Of a stretch of DNA of 64,000 nt, positions 49,386 to 60,557 are shown in pieces. Position 1 is the first letter of the stretch. Every line of letters begins with the position of its first letter. The notes below the pieces were generated by a model. That model ran no database searches and was not told the DNA's origin. It worked only from the letters and a program-made list of their open reading frames with translations. Origin of the DNA: Nocardioides ferulae (GTDB lineage Bacteria; Actinomycetota; Actinomycetes; Propionibacteriales; Nocardioidaceae); assembly GCF_003660455.1 (NCBI RefSeq), contig NZ_QZVR01000002.1:496001-560000 (forward strand). Reading direction: 5' to 3'. A program made the translations under genes and the position numbers.

Positions 49386-49409
49386 ATGTATCTTGATATC
49401 AAGACACAT
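49386..49409. promoter_or_regulatory. 24-bp near-perfect inverted repeat upstream of aconitase
   Basis: The core TCTTGATATCAAGA (49391-49404) is a perfect palindrome extended by ATGT/ACAT arms with one mismatch. It is centred in the 254-bp divergent region, 110 bp before acnA. A MarR- or TetR-like operator is likely; the regulator is not encoded nearby. Confidence 0.75.
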
Positions 49410-49430
49410 TAGAGATGGTTGCCTGGGTAC

Positions 49431-49445
49431 AGGCAAGGCGAGCCT
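49431..49445 (+). promoter_or_regulatory. Candidate DtxR/IdeR iron box upstream of aconitase
   Basis: AGGCAAGGCGAGCCT matches the AGG-TTAG-S-CTAA-CCT core at the AGG, AG, centre and CCT positions (11 of 15). It lies 73 bp before ATG 49519 and downstream of the larger palindrome. A shorter palindrome AAGGC-GA-GCCTT overlaps it. Suggests iron-dependent control of an Fe-S enzyme. Confidence 0.4.
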
Positions 49446-49518
49446 TACTTCGACCGTCGGCGCGACCGGCGGCAAGATGGGTCGGACGACCACCGCGCAG
49501 GCGAAGGAGAGATGGCTG

Positions 49519-52323
<2,805 letters not shown>

Positions 52324-52338
52324 GCGGCACGCGCCACG

Positions 52339-52370
52339 GGGCGCCGGTGACCACCTGGTCGCCGGCGCCC
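52339..52370 (+). terminator. Hairpin terminator of acnA
   Basis: A 15-bp stem with one G-T wobble: GGGCGCCGGTGACCA (52339-52353) with TGGTCGCCGGCGCCC (52356-52370), 2-nt loop, starting 15 nt after the acnA stop. No T run. Confidence 0.7.
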
Positions 52371-52447
52371 TGGCGATTTCCGGCGCCGGCCCCTCCTTGT
52401 GGAGCGCTCGTCGCGTGATAGGGGTGAGACCGGACCGAGGAGGACCC

Positions 52448-53773
52448 ATGCCCACCCTGCAGGAGCGACTGGGCGACCTGGCCAGTGAGGCGCCGCTGCG
52501 TCAGCACCCTGGCGACCTGTGGCAGCGGGGGCGGCGGCTGCACCGCCGGCGGACCGCGACAGCCGCCGCGGCACTGCTGGCGCTGGTGGTCGCACTGTCG
52601 GTGGGGATGCTGCCGTTGCTCGGGAATGGGCCGGGAGAGCCGCTGCCCGCCGACCGGGACACCGCCGACCTCCACCTGCCCCGCACCGTCCACGCGCCCC
52701 ATCCCTGGGCCCGCGGCACCGCGGATGCCGGGCAGATCGGCCCGCTCGCCGCGGTCGGCCTGGCGCACCGCAATCTTCCCGACGGGGTGTTCGGTGAGCG
52801 GCGCGAGCAGGCGCTGTTCGGTGTCTCCGCCGTCGACGGGACGAGCCGGTGGCTGGAGGAACCGGAGCTGTCGGCCGATGTCGAGATGCAGAGCCTCGTG
52901 GGGTGGTTCGCCCTCTCTCCGGACGGGCGCTGGCTCGGCTGGGTGCGACACGAGCCTGCCCCCGAATCTGACACCTTCGTCGCGCTCCGATCGGTGACCG
53001 GCTGGGCGGTGATGGACACCCTCACGGGTGAGGTGCGCGAGCTCGAGGATCCCCGAGCCCCCCGCCCGCTGGGCACCGATGTGTTCGAGATCGAGTTCAG
53101 CGGCGACTCGCGCTATCTGCTCACCAACTACTCCCGCACGGGGAACGACAGCCGCAGCGACCGGCTGGTGGCCTGGGACGTGACCACGGGGGAGAGAATC
53201 CCCGTCGAGGAGGACGGCCACTATTGGCTGCCCTCGCTCGGATCGGCGCCTACCGGCGTGGTGTGGTCGCGCGGACGCGACGTCCACCGAGTCGACCCCG
53301 CCTCGGGGCGACGGAGCACCGTCACGCTGCCCGGCGACGTAGTCGAGGCCAGCTGGGGGCCCGACGACCGGGCGATGGCCTGGATCGAGGACCCGGAGGG
53401 CAACGGCCCCTGGGCGCTGCGTGCCGGTCCCTCCATCGACGCCATCGAGCCGATGTCCCTGGGCGTCCAGCCCAGCCAGCTCCTCGGGTGGACCGACGAC
53501 CGGCACGTCGTGGTGGGTCACGACCGACAGGACGTCCGCATCGTCGACGTGGTCACCGGCACCGTCGAGCGAGAGCGCGTCGAGGCCGGGGGCGGGGTGA
53601 TCTCGGTGCCGCTGCTGGCTGCCGACCTGTGGGCGAACGACCTCGTCGAGGCGGGGGAGCCGCCGACCGCGCGCGACCCGCGACGCCCGTGGTACGTCGC
53701 CGGCGGGGTCGCTGTGGGAGCCGGGATCTTGGTCGTCCTGGTCCTGCTGGCCCGCAGGAGGCTCCGTGCCTGA
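52448..53773 (+). CDS. Membrane-anchored propeller-like protein paired with a second ECF sigma factor
   Basis: 441 aa, predicted in-out-in topology. A short basic N-terminus (TLQERLGDLASEAPLRQHPG and RRRTATA), one N-terminal helix (about 37-58, AALLALVVALSVGMLPLL), a strand-rich outside domain with blade-like repeats such as LSPDGRWLGWVRHEPAP and FSGDSRYLLTN, and a second helix at the C-terminus (VAGGVAVGAGILVVLVLL) ending in RRRLRA. It precedes the sigma gene and overlaps it by 8 bp. The design matches the protein at 31359-32468, though that one has no C-terminal helix. Likely a membrane sensor/anti-sigma factor (inference). Confidence 0.7.
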   Translation: MPTLQERLGDLASEAPLRQHPGDLWQRGRRLHRRRTATAAAALLALVVALSVGMLPLLGNGPGEPLPADRDTADLHLPRTVHAPHPWARGTADAGQIGPLAAVGLAHRNLPDGVFGERREQALFGVSAVDGTSRWLEEPELSADVEMQSLVGWFALSPDGRWLGWVRHEPAPESDTFVALRSVTGWAVMDTLTGEVRELEDPRAPRPLGTDVFEIEFSGDSRYLLTNYSRTGNDSRSDRLVAWDVTTGERIPVEEDGHYWLPSLGSAPTGVVWSRGRDVHRVDPASGRRSTVTLPGDVVEASWGPDDRAMAWIEDPEGNGPWALRAGPSIDAIEPMSLGVQPSQLLGWTDDRHVVVGHDRQDVRIVDVVTGTVERERVEAGGGVISVPLLAADLWANDLVEAGEPPTARDPRRPWYVAGGVAVGAGILVVLVLLARRRLRA

Positions 53774-54290
53774 GCCCGACCAGCGCGGTTTCGAGCAGTA
53801 CGTCGCGGCGCGGATGCCGGCGCTGCTGCGCACGGCGTACCTGCTCACCGGCGGCCACCACGACGCCGAGGACCTCGTGCAGGTGGCTCTGCTGAAGGTG
53901 GTGCCGAAGTGGCGGCGGATCGCCGACGACCCCGACGCCTACGTGCGCCGGGTGCTCGTCAACGAGAACGTCTCGCGCTGGCGTGGGCGGCGGTGGCGCG
54001 AGGTGCACACCGACCGGGTGCCCGAGCGCGCCGCCGACACCGAGCCGACCGACGACCGGCTGGTGCTGCGGCAGGCGCTCGCGGGCCTGGCGCCCCGGCA
54101 GCGGGCGGTGATCGTGCTGCGCTACTTCGACGACCTCACCGAGCGCGAGACCGCCTCCGTGCTCGGCATCAGCGTCGGCACCGTGAAGTCCCAGGCGCGC
54201 GACGGCCTGGCCCGGCTGCGGACGGTCCTGCCCGAGCTCGACCAACCTGATCAGGCGCTCGGTCAGGTGCCCGATACCGTGACGCCATGA
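53766..54290 (+). CDS. ECF RNA polymerase sigma factor, SigE family
   Basis: 174 aa. Region 2: [20 protein letters not shown] and [20 protein letters not shown]. Region 4: [20 protein letters not shown] and [19 protein letters not shown]. It belongs to the same group as the factor at 32474-33016, with which it shares region lengths and the VGTVKSQ helix. GTG 53766 overlaps the upstream propeller gene by 8 bp, unlike the other module where sigma comes first. The stop overlaps the thiamine-binding-type gene (ATGA). Targets unknown. Confidence 0.92.
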   Translation: MPEPDQRGFEQYVAARMPALLRTAYLLTGGHHDAEDLVQVALLKVVPKWRRIADDPDAYVRRVLVNENVSRWRGRRWREVHTDRVPERAADTEPTDDRLVLRQALAGLAPRQRAVIVLRYFDDLTERETASVLGISVGTVKSQARDGLARLRTVLPELDQPDQALGQVPDTVTP

Positions 54291-54586
54291 TCGTGGCGTT
54301 CAGCATCAGCCCGTCCGTCGGCGACGAGACCGGAGGTGTCTCCGAGGCGGTGGCCGCCGCGGTCCGGGTGGTCCGCGAGTCCGGCCTGCCCCACGAGACC
54401 AACGCGATGTTCACCAACCTCGAGGGGGAGTGGGACGAGGTGATGGCCGTCGTGAAGCGCGCCGTCGACGCCGTCGCCGCCGTCTCCCCGCGGGTCTCGC
54501 TGGTGCTCAAGGCCGACATCCGGCCCGGGTTCACCGGCGAGCTGACCGCGAAGGTCGAGCGCCTCGAGCGAGCGCTGGGGGAGTAG
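54287..54586 (+). CDS. Thiamine-binding protein, MTH1187/YkoF family
   Basis: Small ferredoxin-like alpha/beta protein of 99 aa (UPF0045/Thiamine_BP). [20 protein letters not shown] and [20 protein letters not shown] match the family; the last part is [20 protein letters not shown]. Relatives bind thiamine or a thiamine precursor or act in coenzyme handling; the ligand here is not proven. ATG 54287 overlaps the sigma stop (ATGA), so translation is coupled, but a functional link with the sigma factor is not obvious. It ends just before the convergent peptidase gene (6 bp). Confidence 0.87.
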   Translation: MIVAFSISPSVGDETGGVSEAVAAAVRVVRESGLPHETNAMFTNLEGEWDEVMAVVKRAVDAVAAVSPRVSLVLKADIRPGFTGELTAKVERLERALGE

Positions 54587-54592
54587 GCAGAC

Positions 54593-56734
54593 TCAGCCGG
54601 CCACCCCGAGCCGGTCGAGCAGCCAGGCCGCGACCTCGGCCTCGTAGGCCAGGTGGCCGAAGCGCCCCGACGGGCCGGCGTGCGCGCCGGCACCCACCTC
54701 GCAGCGGAACAGGCAGCGCGGCGACCAGTCCGGGTCGCTCGCGCGCAGCGCCGCTACCCACTTGGCCGGCTCGTGCACCCCGACGCGCGGGTCGTGCAGG
54801 GCGCCGGTGACCAGCAGGTCCGGACGCCGCCCGGCCGGCGGCAGGTTGTCGTACGGCGAGTAGGCCAGCATCCAGGCGTGGTCCTCGGGCCGGCGCGGGT
54901 CGCCCCACTCCTCCCACTCGTTGGCGGTGAGCGGGGCCGACTCGTCGAGCATCGTGGTGACCACGTCGACGAACGGCACCTCGGCGACCACGGCCCGCCA
55001 CAGCTCGGGGCGCTGGCTCAGGACCGCGCCCTGCAGCAGGCCCCCCGCGCTGAGCCCGCGGCTGGCGATCCGATCCGCGTCGACGAGCCCGGCGAGCTGG
55101 TCGGCCGCGGCCAGGTGGTCGTCGAAGGTGTGCTGCTTGCGCTCCAGCCGCCCGTCCAGCCACCAGCGGCGGCCGCCCTCGCCACCGCCGCGCACGTGCA
55201 CGTGGGCGAAGACGACGCCGCGGTCCAGCAGGCTCGGGAGCGCCGGGTCGAAGTCGGGCTCGAAGGTGTACTCGTAGGCGCCGTAGCCGTAGAGCAGCGC
55301 CGGGGCCGTGCCGTCGAGCGGAGTGTCGCGGTGCCGGACCAGGGTGACCGGCACCGGCGTGCCGTCGACCGACAGGACCCGTCGTCGCTCCGTGACGTAG
55401 CGGGCCGGGTCGTGCCCCGGTGCGAGCTGGCGGCCCAGCTCGGTCTGCTGGCCGGTCGCCAGCTCGACCGACCACCACACCGACGGCTGCACGTGGGACC
55501 GGTCATCGATGCTGACTCGCCCGGCGTCGTAGTCGGTGCTGCGGAGCAGGTGCACGGCGCCGCCGGGGAATCTGCTGCGCACCACGATGCCGGGTCCGGC
55601 CAGGTCATCGAGGGGCAGCAGCCGCAACCGGTGCTCGGCCTCGGTGCGGACGCTGAGCACCACGTGGCCGGCGAACGCGTCGACCCGCTCGACCCGCTCC
55701 GCCGGGTCCTCGGGCCGGACCGTGGTCCAGCTGCCTGCGTCCTGGTGACCCGAGGTCGGCACGGGCGCGCGTACGAGCCGGAACTCCTCGGCGTCGTCGT
55801 TGGTGACGACCAGCAGGTGCCCGGGGTCGCCGGATGCGGCCCCGCGGACGTGCTCGGCGCGGTAGACGACTCCGTGCCGCCTCCCGCCCACCGACCACGC
55901 CTGCCGCTCGGGGTCGCCGGCGTCGAGGACCCAGGTCTCCGAGGTCGACCGGCTCTCGCTGAGCACGATCACCGCCTCGCCGCTGCGGCTGGCTCGCAGG
56001 TGCAGCTCGAAGGACTCGTCGGGCTCGGTGAGCACCAGCACGTCGTCCGCGGGGGAGCTGCCGATCCGGTGCCGCCACACCTGGTGCGGCCGGTAGGCCT
56101 CGTCGTGCACGGTGTAGAAGAACCATCGGGAGTCGGCGCTCCAGGCCCCGCCGTAGTAGCTGCGCGGGATCTCCTCTCCGAGGTCGCGACCGGAGGCCAG
56201 GTCGCGGAACCGGAGCCGGTAGACCTCCTCGCCCACGGTGTCGACGGAGTAGGCCAGCAGATTCTCGTCGGGGCTGACCAGAGTCACCCCGAGCTCGAGG
56301 TAGCCGCTGCCGTCGCCCAGCGTGGCCACGTCGAGCAGCACCTCGATGCCAGGGGCGCGGATTTCGTCGTTACTCGGGGTATCCGCCTGTGAATTCGTTG
56401 CCGAATCTCCGCGAATCGTGTGAATTCTGCGCACCAACTGCGCGTAGTCGCTTCCGTCGAGGTGCCGGGTGTAGTAGGAAAAGCGGGTACGCCGCCACCC
56501 CGGACTGATCTCCTCGGGCGGGACCCGCGCGGCCATCTCCTCCCGCAGCACCGAGGTCAGGGGGCCCAGATGGGCACACGCAAGGTCGTAGAAGGCCCGC
56601 TCGGCGCGCAGGTGCGCCAGCACCTCGGGGCGGCCGGTCTCGGCCAGCCAGGCGTAGGCGTCGGGCCGCACCGCTCCGTGCTCGCGGTGCTCGTGGGGGC
56701 GGCGCGCCGCCACGGGGGGCTGGGGGTCGGGCAC
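54593..56734 (-). CDS. ptrB: Oligopeptidase B-type S9 peptidase, second paralogue
   Basis: Family S9A serine peptidase, 713 aa. N-terminal propeller (about 70-420) then the alpha/beta-hydrolase domain, with the triad in ASRGLSAGGLLQGAV (Ser), GALHDPRVGVHEPAKW (Asp) and GAHAGPSGR (His). PALLYGYGAYEYTFEPDFDP and HVRGGGEGGRRWW are shared with the protein at 1-1564. GTG 56734 (MPDPQPPVAARRPHE) matches that paralogue's start and is 7 nt after TACCTT on the minus strand. It is divergent from, and may overlap, the peptide-binding gene. The segment at 56370-56470 is less GC-rich than the rest. Confidence 0.92.
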   Translation of the reverse strand: MPDPQPPVAARRPHEHREHGAVRPDAYAWLAETGRPEVLAHLRAERAFYDLACAHLGPLTSVLREEMAARVPPEEISPGWRRTRFSYYTRHLDGSDYAQLVRRIHTIRGDSATNSQADTPSNDEIRAPGIEVLLDVATLGDGSGYLELGVTLVSPDENLLAYSVDTVGEEVYRLRFRDLASGRDLGEEIPRSYYGGAWSADSRWFFYTVHDEAYRPHQVWRHRIGSSPADDVLVLTEPDESFELHLRASRSGEAVIVLSESRSTSETWVLDAGDPERQAWSVGGRRHGVVYRAEHVRGAASGDPGHLLVVTNDDAEEFRLVRAPVPTSGHQDAGSWTTVRPEDPAERVERVDAFAGHVVLSVRTEAEHRLRLLPLDDLAGPGIVVRSRFPGGAVHLLRSTDYDAGRVSIDDRSHVQPSVWWSVELATGQQTELGRQLAPGHDPARYVTERRRVLSVDGTPVPVTLVRHRDTPLDGTAPALLYGYGAYEYTFEPDFDPALPSLLDRGVVFAHVHVRGGGEGGRRWWLDGRLERKQHTFDDHLAAADQLAGLVDADRIASRGLSAGGLLQGAVLSQRPELWRAVVAEVPFVDVVTTMLDESAPLTANEWEEWGDPRRPEDHAWMLAYSPYDNLPPAGRRPDLLVTGALHDPRVGVHEPAKWVAALRASDPDWSPRCLFRCEVGAGAHAGPSGRFGHLAYEAEVAAWLLDRLGVAG

Positions 56735-58609
56735 GCGCGACAAGGTACGCCGCCGCGCCGGCTCCCCGCACTGGTCTTGCTGATCGTCATGCTGCTCGGG
56801 GGTCTGGTCCCCGTCCTGATGCCGGTCGCCGCAGCAGCCGAGGACGGTGACGAACCGGTCCGCTTCACCGCCGCGATCATGAACGAGGTCGACTCGTTCA
56901 ACCCGTTCCTGGGCATCGAGGTGGAGTCCTACGAGATGTGGGCGCTGACCTACGACTTCCTGGTCGACCTGGCCGTCGACGACCTCGCCGTCGAGCCCTC
57001 CCTCGCCACCGAGTGGGAGACCTCCGAGGACGGCCTGACCTGGACCTTCACCATCCGCGACGACGTCACCTGGTCCGACGGCGAGCCGCTCACCGCCGAC
57101 GACCTGGCCTTCACCTACGGGCGGGTCCTCGGCAAGGGCCCCGAGCGGGCCACCTGGGGATCCTGGCTGGCCGGGGTCGAGGAGGTCACCGCACCCGACC
57201 CGACCACGCTGGTGCTGGAGCTGAAGCGACCTAACGCGGTGCTGCCGCTGGTGCCGATCCCGATCGTGCCCGAGCACGTGTGGAGCGAGGTGGACGGCGA
57301 GGAGATGAAGACGTTCGCCGCCGAGCCGACCGGCGGGCAGCCGGTCGTCGGCTCGGGGCCGTTCCGGCTGGTCGAGGGCACCGCCGGCGGCTCGACGTAC
57401 CGCTTCGAGGCCAACGAGGACTACTGGAAGGGCGCCCCGCACGTCGACGAGCTGGTCTTCCGGGTCTTCAAGAGCGAGGACCCCGCCGTGCAGGCGCTGA
57501 TCAAGGGCGAGGTCGACTACGTCGAGGGCATCTCCGCGCTCCAGGTGAAGTCGCTGGAGGGCCAGGACGGCATCCTCGCCCGCAACGCCGCCTCACCCGG
57601 GTTCGACGAGATCGCGTTCAACGCCGGGTCCATCGACCTGGAGACCGGCGAGCCGATCGGCGACCCGAACCCGGCCGTGCTCGACCCCGACTTCCGCTAC
57701 GCGCTCGGCTTCGCCGTCGACCGGCAGCGGCTCGTCGACACCGTCTACCAGGGCGCGGGGAGCGCCGGGTCGACGATCGTGCCGCCGTTCTACGAGGAGT
57801 ACCACTGGGAGCCGCCCGCCGAGGAGCTCGCCTACGACCCGGACCGCGCCGCCGAGCTGCTCGACGAGGCCGGCTACACGCTGGGCGACGACGGCCGCCG
57901 GACCCTGCCGGACGGCTCTCCGATCGGCACGCTGCGATTGTTCGCGCGCGTCGACTCGGCCACGTCCACCGACGTGATGACCTACTTCTCGGAGTGGTTG
58001 GCCGACCTCGGCATCGACTCCGAGGTGACCACGGTGGAGTCCTCGAAGCTGACCGACATCATCCTCGAGGGCACGTTCGACGCCTTCGAGTGGGGCTGGT
58101 TCGTCGACGCCGACCCGACCTCGATGCTCAGCTACATGACCTGCGACCAGCTCGGCGCCTGGTCGGACTCGTGGTACTGCGACGAGGAGTACGACGCGCT
58201 GTTCGAGCAGCAGGGCGCGGAGCTGGACCACGAGACCCGGGTCGGGCAGATCCACCGGATGCAGGAGATCGTCTTCCGTGACGCGCCCTACCTGCTGACC
58301 GTCTACAACAGCACCGGCCAGGCGGTGCGCAGCGACCGGTTCGCCTGCCTGCAGGCCCAACCGAGCCCGGACGGGCTGTGGCTGTTCCAGCAGGGCACCC
58401 ACAGCTACCGCAGCATGCGCCCCGCCGACGAGGCCGGCGACTGCGACGGCGCCACGGACGCCACCGAGGCCAGCGGCGGCGGTGGCTCCGACGACGGCGG
58501 GATCGGCACCGGCGTCCTGGTCGGCGGCGGAGTCGCGCTGGTGCTGCTCCTGGCCGGCGGGACGCTGGTCGCGCTGCGGCGCCGCGGCACCGCCGAGGAC
58601 CGCGAGTGA
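56693..58609 (+). CDS. Oligopeptide ABC transporter substrate-binding protein, membrane-anchored
   Basis: SBP_bac_5 (DppA/OppA) protein, about 638 aa. Signal peptide RRLPALVLLIVMLLGGLVPV ending MPVAAAAED, with no lipobox Cys. Mature part: FTAAIMNEVDSFNPFLGIEV, SLATEWETSEDGLTWTFTIR and the DVTWSDGEPLTADDLAFTYG motif, typical. A Gly-rich linker then a C-terminal helix, GVLVGGGVALVLLLAGGTLV, and RRRG, tethers it to the membrane. The start is uncertain: GTG 56693 gives a long basic n-region, ATG 56789 almost none. First gene of a five-gene operon with four 4-bp GTGA overlaps. Confidence 0.9.
   Translation: MGAARRHGGLGVGHARQGTPPRRLPALVLLIVMLLGGLVPVLMPVAAAAEDGDEPVRFTAAIMNEVDSFNPFLGIEVESYEMWALTYDFLVDLAVDDLAVEPSLATEWETSEDGLTWTFTIRDDVTWSDGEPLTADDLAFTYGRVLGKGPERATWGSWLAGVEEVTAPDPTTLVLELKRPNAVLPLVPIPIVPEHVWSEVDGEEMKTFAAEPTGGQPVVGSGPFRLVEGTAGGSTYRFEANEDYWKGAPHVDELVFRVFKSEDPAVQALIKGEVDYVEGISALQVKSLEGQDGILARNAASPGFDEIAFNAGSIDLETGEPIGDPNPAVLDPDFRYALGFAVDRQRLVDTVYQGAGSAGSTIVPPFYEEYHWEPPAEELAYDPDRAAELLDEAGYTLGDDGRRTLPDGSPIGTLRLFARVDSATSTDVMTYFSEWLADLGIDSEVTTVESSKLTDIILEGTFDAFEWGWFVDADPTSMLSYMTCDQLGAWSDSWYCDEEYDALFEQQGAELDHETRVGQIHRMQEIVFRDAPYLLTVYNSTGQAVRSDRFACLQAQPSPDGLWLFQQGTHSYRSMRPADEAGDCDGATDATEASGGGGSDDGGIGTGVLVGGGVALVLLLAGGTLVALRRRGTAEDRE
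56742..56747 (-). promoter_or_regulatory. -10 box, leaderless type, for the S9 peptidase
   Basis: TACCTT on the minus strand, ending 7 nt before GTG 56734. It lies inside the N-terminal region of the peptide-binding gene, so the two divergent promoters and genes interlock. Confidence 0.45.
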
Positions 58610-59658
58610 GCCTTCCCGCGGCCGCCGATCCCGGCGTCGGGGCGGCCCTGGAGCCGCCGGCCGCCACGGGCCGCCCGCGCGGCTACGGCCGCTACGCGCT
58701 CGGCAAGGTGGCCGGGTCCCTGGCCAGCCTGGGGTTCGTGCTGGTCGTGAACTTCTTCCTGTTCCGGGTGCTGCCCGGCGACCCCGCGCGGACGCTCGGC
58801 CGTGGCCGGTTCACCACCGACGAGCAGCTCGACGCGTTCAACGAGACCTACGGGCTGGACCAGCCGCTGCCGCAGCAGTTCCTCACCTTCCTCGGCAACA
58901 CGCTCACCGGTGATCTCGGTGTCTCGCTGCGCTACCGGGTGCCGGTCTCGGAGCTGATCTGGGACCGGCTGTGGCCGACGCTGATGCTGGTCGGCACCGC
59001 CACGCTGTTCGCCGCGCTGATCGGCATCTGGCTGGGCGTGCACGCCGCCTGGCGCCGTGGCGGGCCGCTGGACCGGATCTCGACCAGCGCCTCGCTGACG
59101 GTCTACTCGATGCCGGAGTGGTGGCTGGGGCTGCTGCTGATCGCCGCCCTGTCGGTCGGCATCGGTCCGCTGCCCGGGCTGTTCCCGACCGGCGGGCTGC
59201 GCTCGGTCGACGCCGACCCGAGCTCCCTGGCCGGCGTCCTCGACACCGCCTGGCACCTCACCCTGCCGGTGTTCACGCTCACGCTGGCCTACCTGGCCGA
59301 CTACGCGCTGGTGATGCGCAGCTCGCTGCTCGACGAGATCGGCGAGGACTACCTCACCACCGCCCGGGCCAAGGGCCTGCGCGACAAGGTGGTGCGCAAC
59401 CGGCATGCCGTCCCCAACGCGCTGCTGCCCACGACCACGGTGGTCGCGCTGAACTTCGGATTCGTGGTGGCCGGGGCGATCACGGTCGAGACGGTCTTCT
59501 CGATCCCCGGCCTCGGCCTGCTCGCCACCGAGGCGCTGGAGGTGCCCGACTACTGGGTGCTGCAGGGCGTCTTCCTGGTCGCCTCGGCAGCGGTGATCGT
59601 CGCCAACCTGGCCGCCAACCTGCTCTACGGGCTCCTCGACCCGCGGGTGCGCACGTGA
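58606..59658 (+). CDS. Oligopeptide ABC transporter permease, DppB type
   Basis: 350 aa, six membrane segments. VVNFFLFRVLPGDPARTLGR at the first helix, YGLDQPLPQQFLTFLGNTLT and GDLGVSLRYRVPVSELIWDR are DppB/OppB signatures. The EAA loop is DYLTTARAKGLRDKVVRNRH, giving contact with the ATPases. Start GTG 58606 overlaps the binding-protein stop. The N-terminus is Pro-rich, ending RGYGRYALGKVAG. The expected substrate is di- or oligopeptides, by family. Confidence 0.93.
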   Translation: MSLPAAADPGVGAALEPPAATGRPRGYGRYALGKVAGSLASLGFVLVVNFFLFRVLPGDPARTLGRGRFTTDEQLDAFNETYGLDQPLPQQFLTFLGNTLTGDLGVSLRYRVPVSELIWDRLWPTLMLVGTATLFAALIGIWLGVHAAWRRGGPLDRISTSASLTVYSMPEWWLGLLLIAALSVGIGPLPGLFPTGGLRSVDADPSSLAGVLDTAWHLTLPVFTLTLAYLADYALVMRSSLLDEIGEDYLTTARAKGLRDKVVRNRHAVPNALLPTTTVVALNFGFVVAGAITVETVFSIPGLGLLATEALEVPDYWVLQGVFLVASAAVIVANLAANLLYGLLDPRVRT

Positions 59659-60557
59659 GCGCCGGCACCGAGGCCCGGCGGCTGGCCCGCCGGCGCCGCG
59701 CCCAGAGCTGGCGGCACGGCTGGCGCGAGTTCCGGCGCAACCGCTCGGGCATGGCCGGCGCCGTCGTGCTCACGCTCTTCGTGGTGATGGCGCTGGCCGC
59801 CCCGCTGATCGCCGACGCCGACGGGCTCTCGGTGACCCGGGCCACCGGCGGGGTGCTGGAGTCGCCGTCGGGCGCCTACCCCCTGGGCACCGACGACAAC
59901 GGACGCTCGGTGCTGACCCTGCTGATCTGGGGCTCGAGGATCTCGCTGCTGGTCGGGCTGCTCGCCACCGTGATCTCGATCCTGATCGGCACGACCGTGG
60001 GGCTGCTGTCCGGCTACTTCGGCGGCTGGCCGGGCGCGGTGCTGTTCCGGCTCACCGAGTGGTTCCTGGTGATCCCGTTCCTGCCGCTGGCGATCGTGCT
60101 GGCCACGGTGCTGGGCCGCTCGCTGGTCAACATCGCGATCGTGATCGGCGTGACCTCCTGGCCCGGCACGGCGCTGCTGATCCGCAGCCAGACGCTGTCG
60201 ATCAAGCAGCGCGCGTACGTCGACCGGTCCCGCGCGCTGGGCGGCGGGCACGGTCACCTGCTGGCACGCCACGTGCTGCCCAACGTGATGCCGCTGGTGT
60301 TCGCGAACACCACGCTCACCGTGGCGGTGGCGATCCTCTCCGAGACCACGCTCAGCTTCCTCGGGCTCGGCGACCCGACGCGGGTCTCGTGGGGCTCCAT
60401 GCTCCAGGACGCCTTCCAGGTAGGCGCGATCACCACCGGCTCCTGGTGGTTCATCGTGCCGCCGGGGCTGTGCGTGGTGCTGGTGGTCCTGTCGTTCACC
60501 CTGGTGGGGCAGGCCCTGGAGTCGGTGCTGAACCCGCGGCTGCGGGAGCGCCGGTGA
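59655..60557 (+). CDS. Oligopeptide ABC transporter permease, DppC type
   Basis: 300 aa, six membrane segments. N-terminal WREFRRNRSGMAGAVVLTLF, then GAYPLGTDDNGRSVLTLLIW, typical of DppC/OppC, and TVGLLSGYFGGWPGAVLFRL. The EAA loop is AYVDRSRALGGGHGHLLARH followed by VLPNVMPLV. C-terminal ETTLSFLGLGDPTRVSWGSM is another family signature. GTG 59655 overlaps the previous stop (GTGA). It forms the channel with the DppB-type subunit. Confidence 0.93.
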   Translation: MSAGTEARRLARRRRAQSWRHGWREFRRNRSGMAGAVVLTLFVVMALAAPLIADADGLSVTRATGGVLESPSGAYPLGTDDNGRSVLTLLIWGSRISLLVGLLATVISILIGTTVGLLSGYFGGWPGAVLFRLTEWFLVIPFLPLAIVLATVLGRSLVNIAIVIGVTSWPGTALLIRSQTLSIKQRAYVDRSRALGGGHGHLLARHVLPNVMPLVFANTTLTVAVAILSETTLSFLGLGDPTRVSWGSMLQDAFQVGAITTGSWWFIVPPGLCVVLVVLSFTLVGQALESVLNPRLRERR

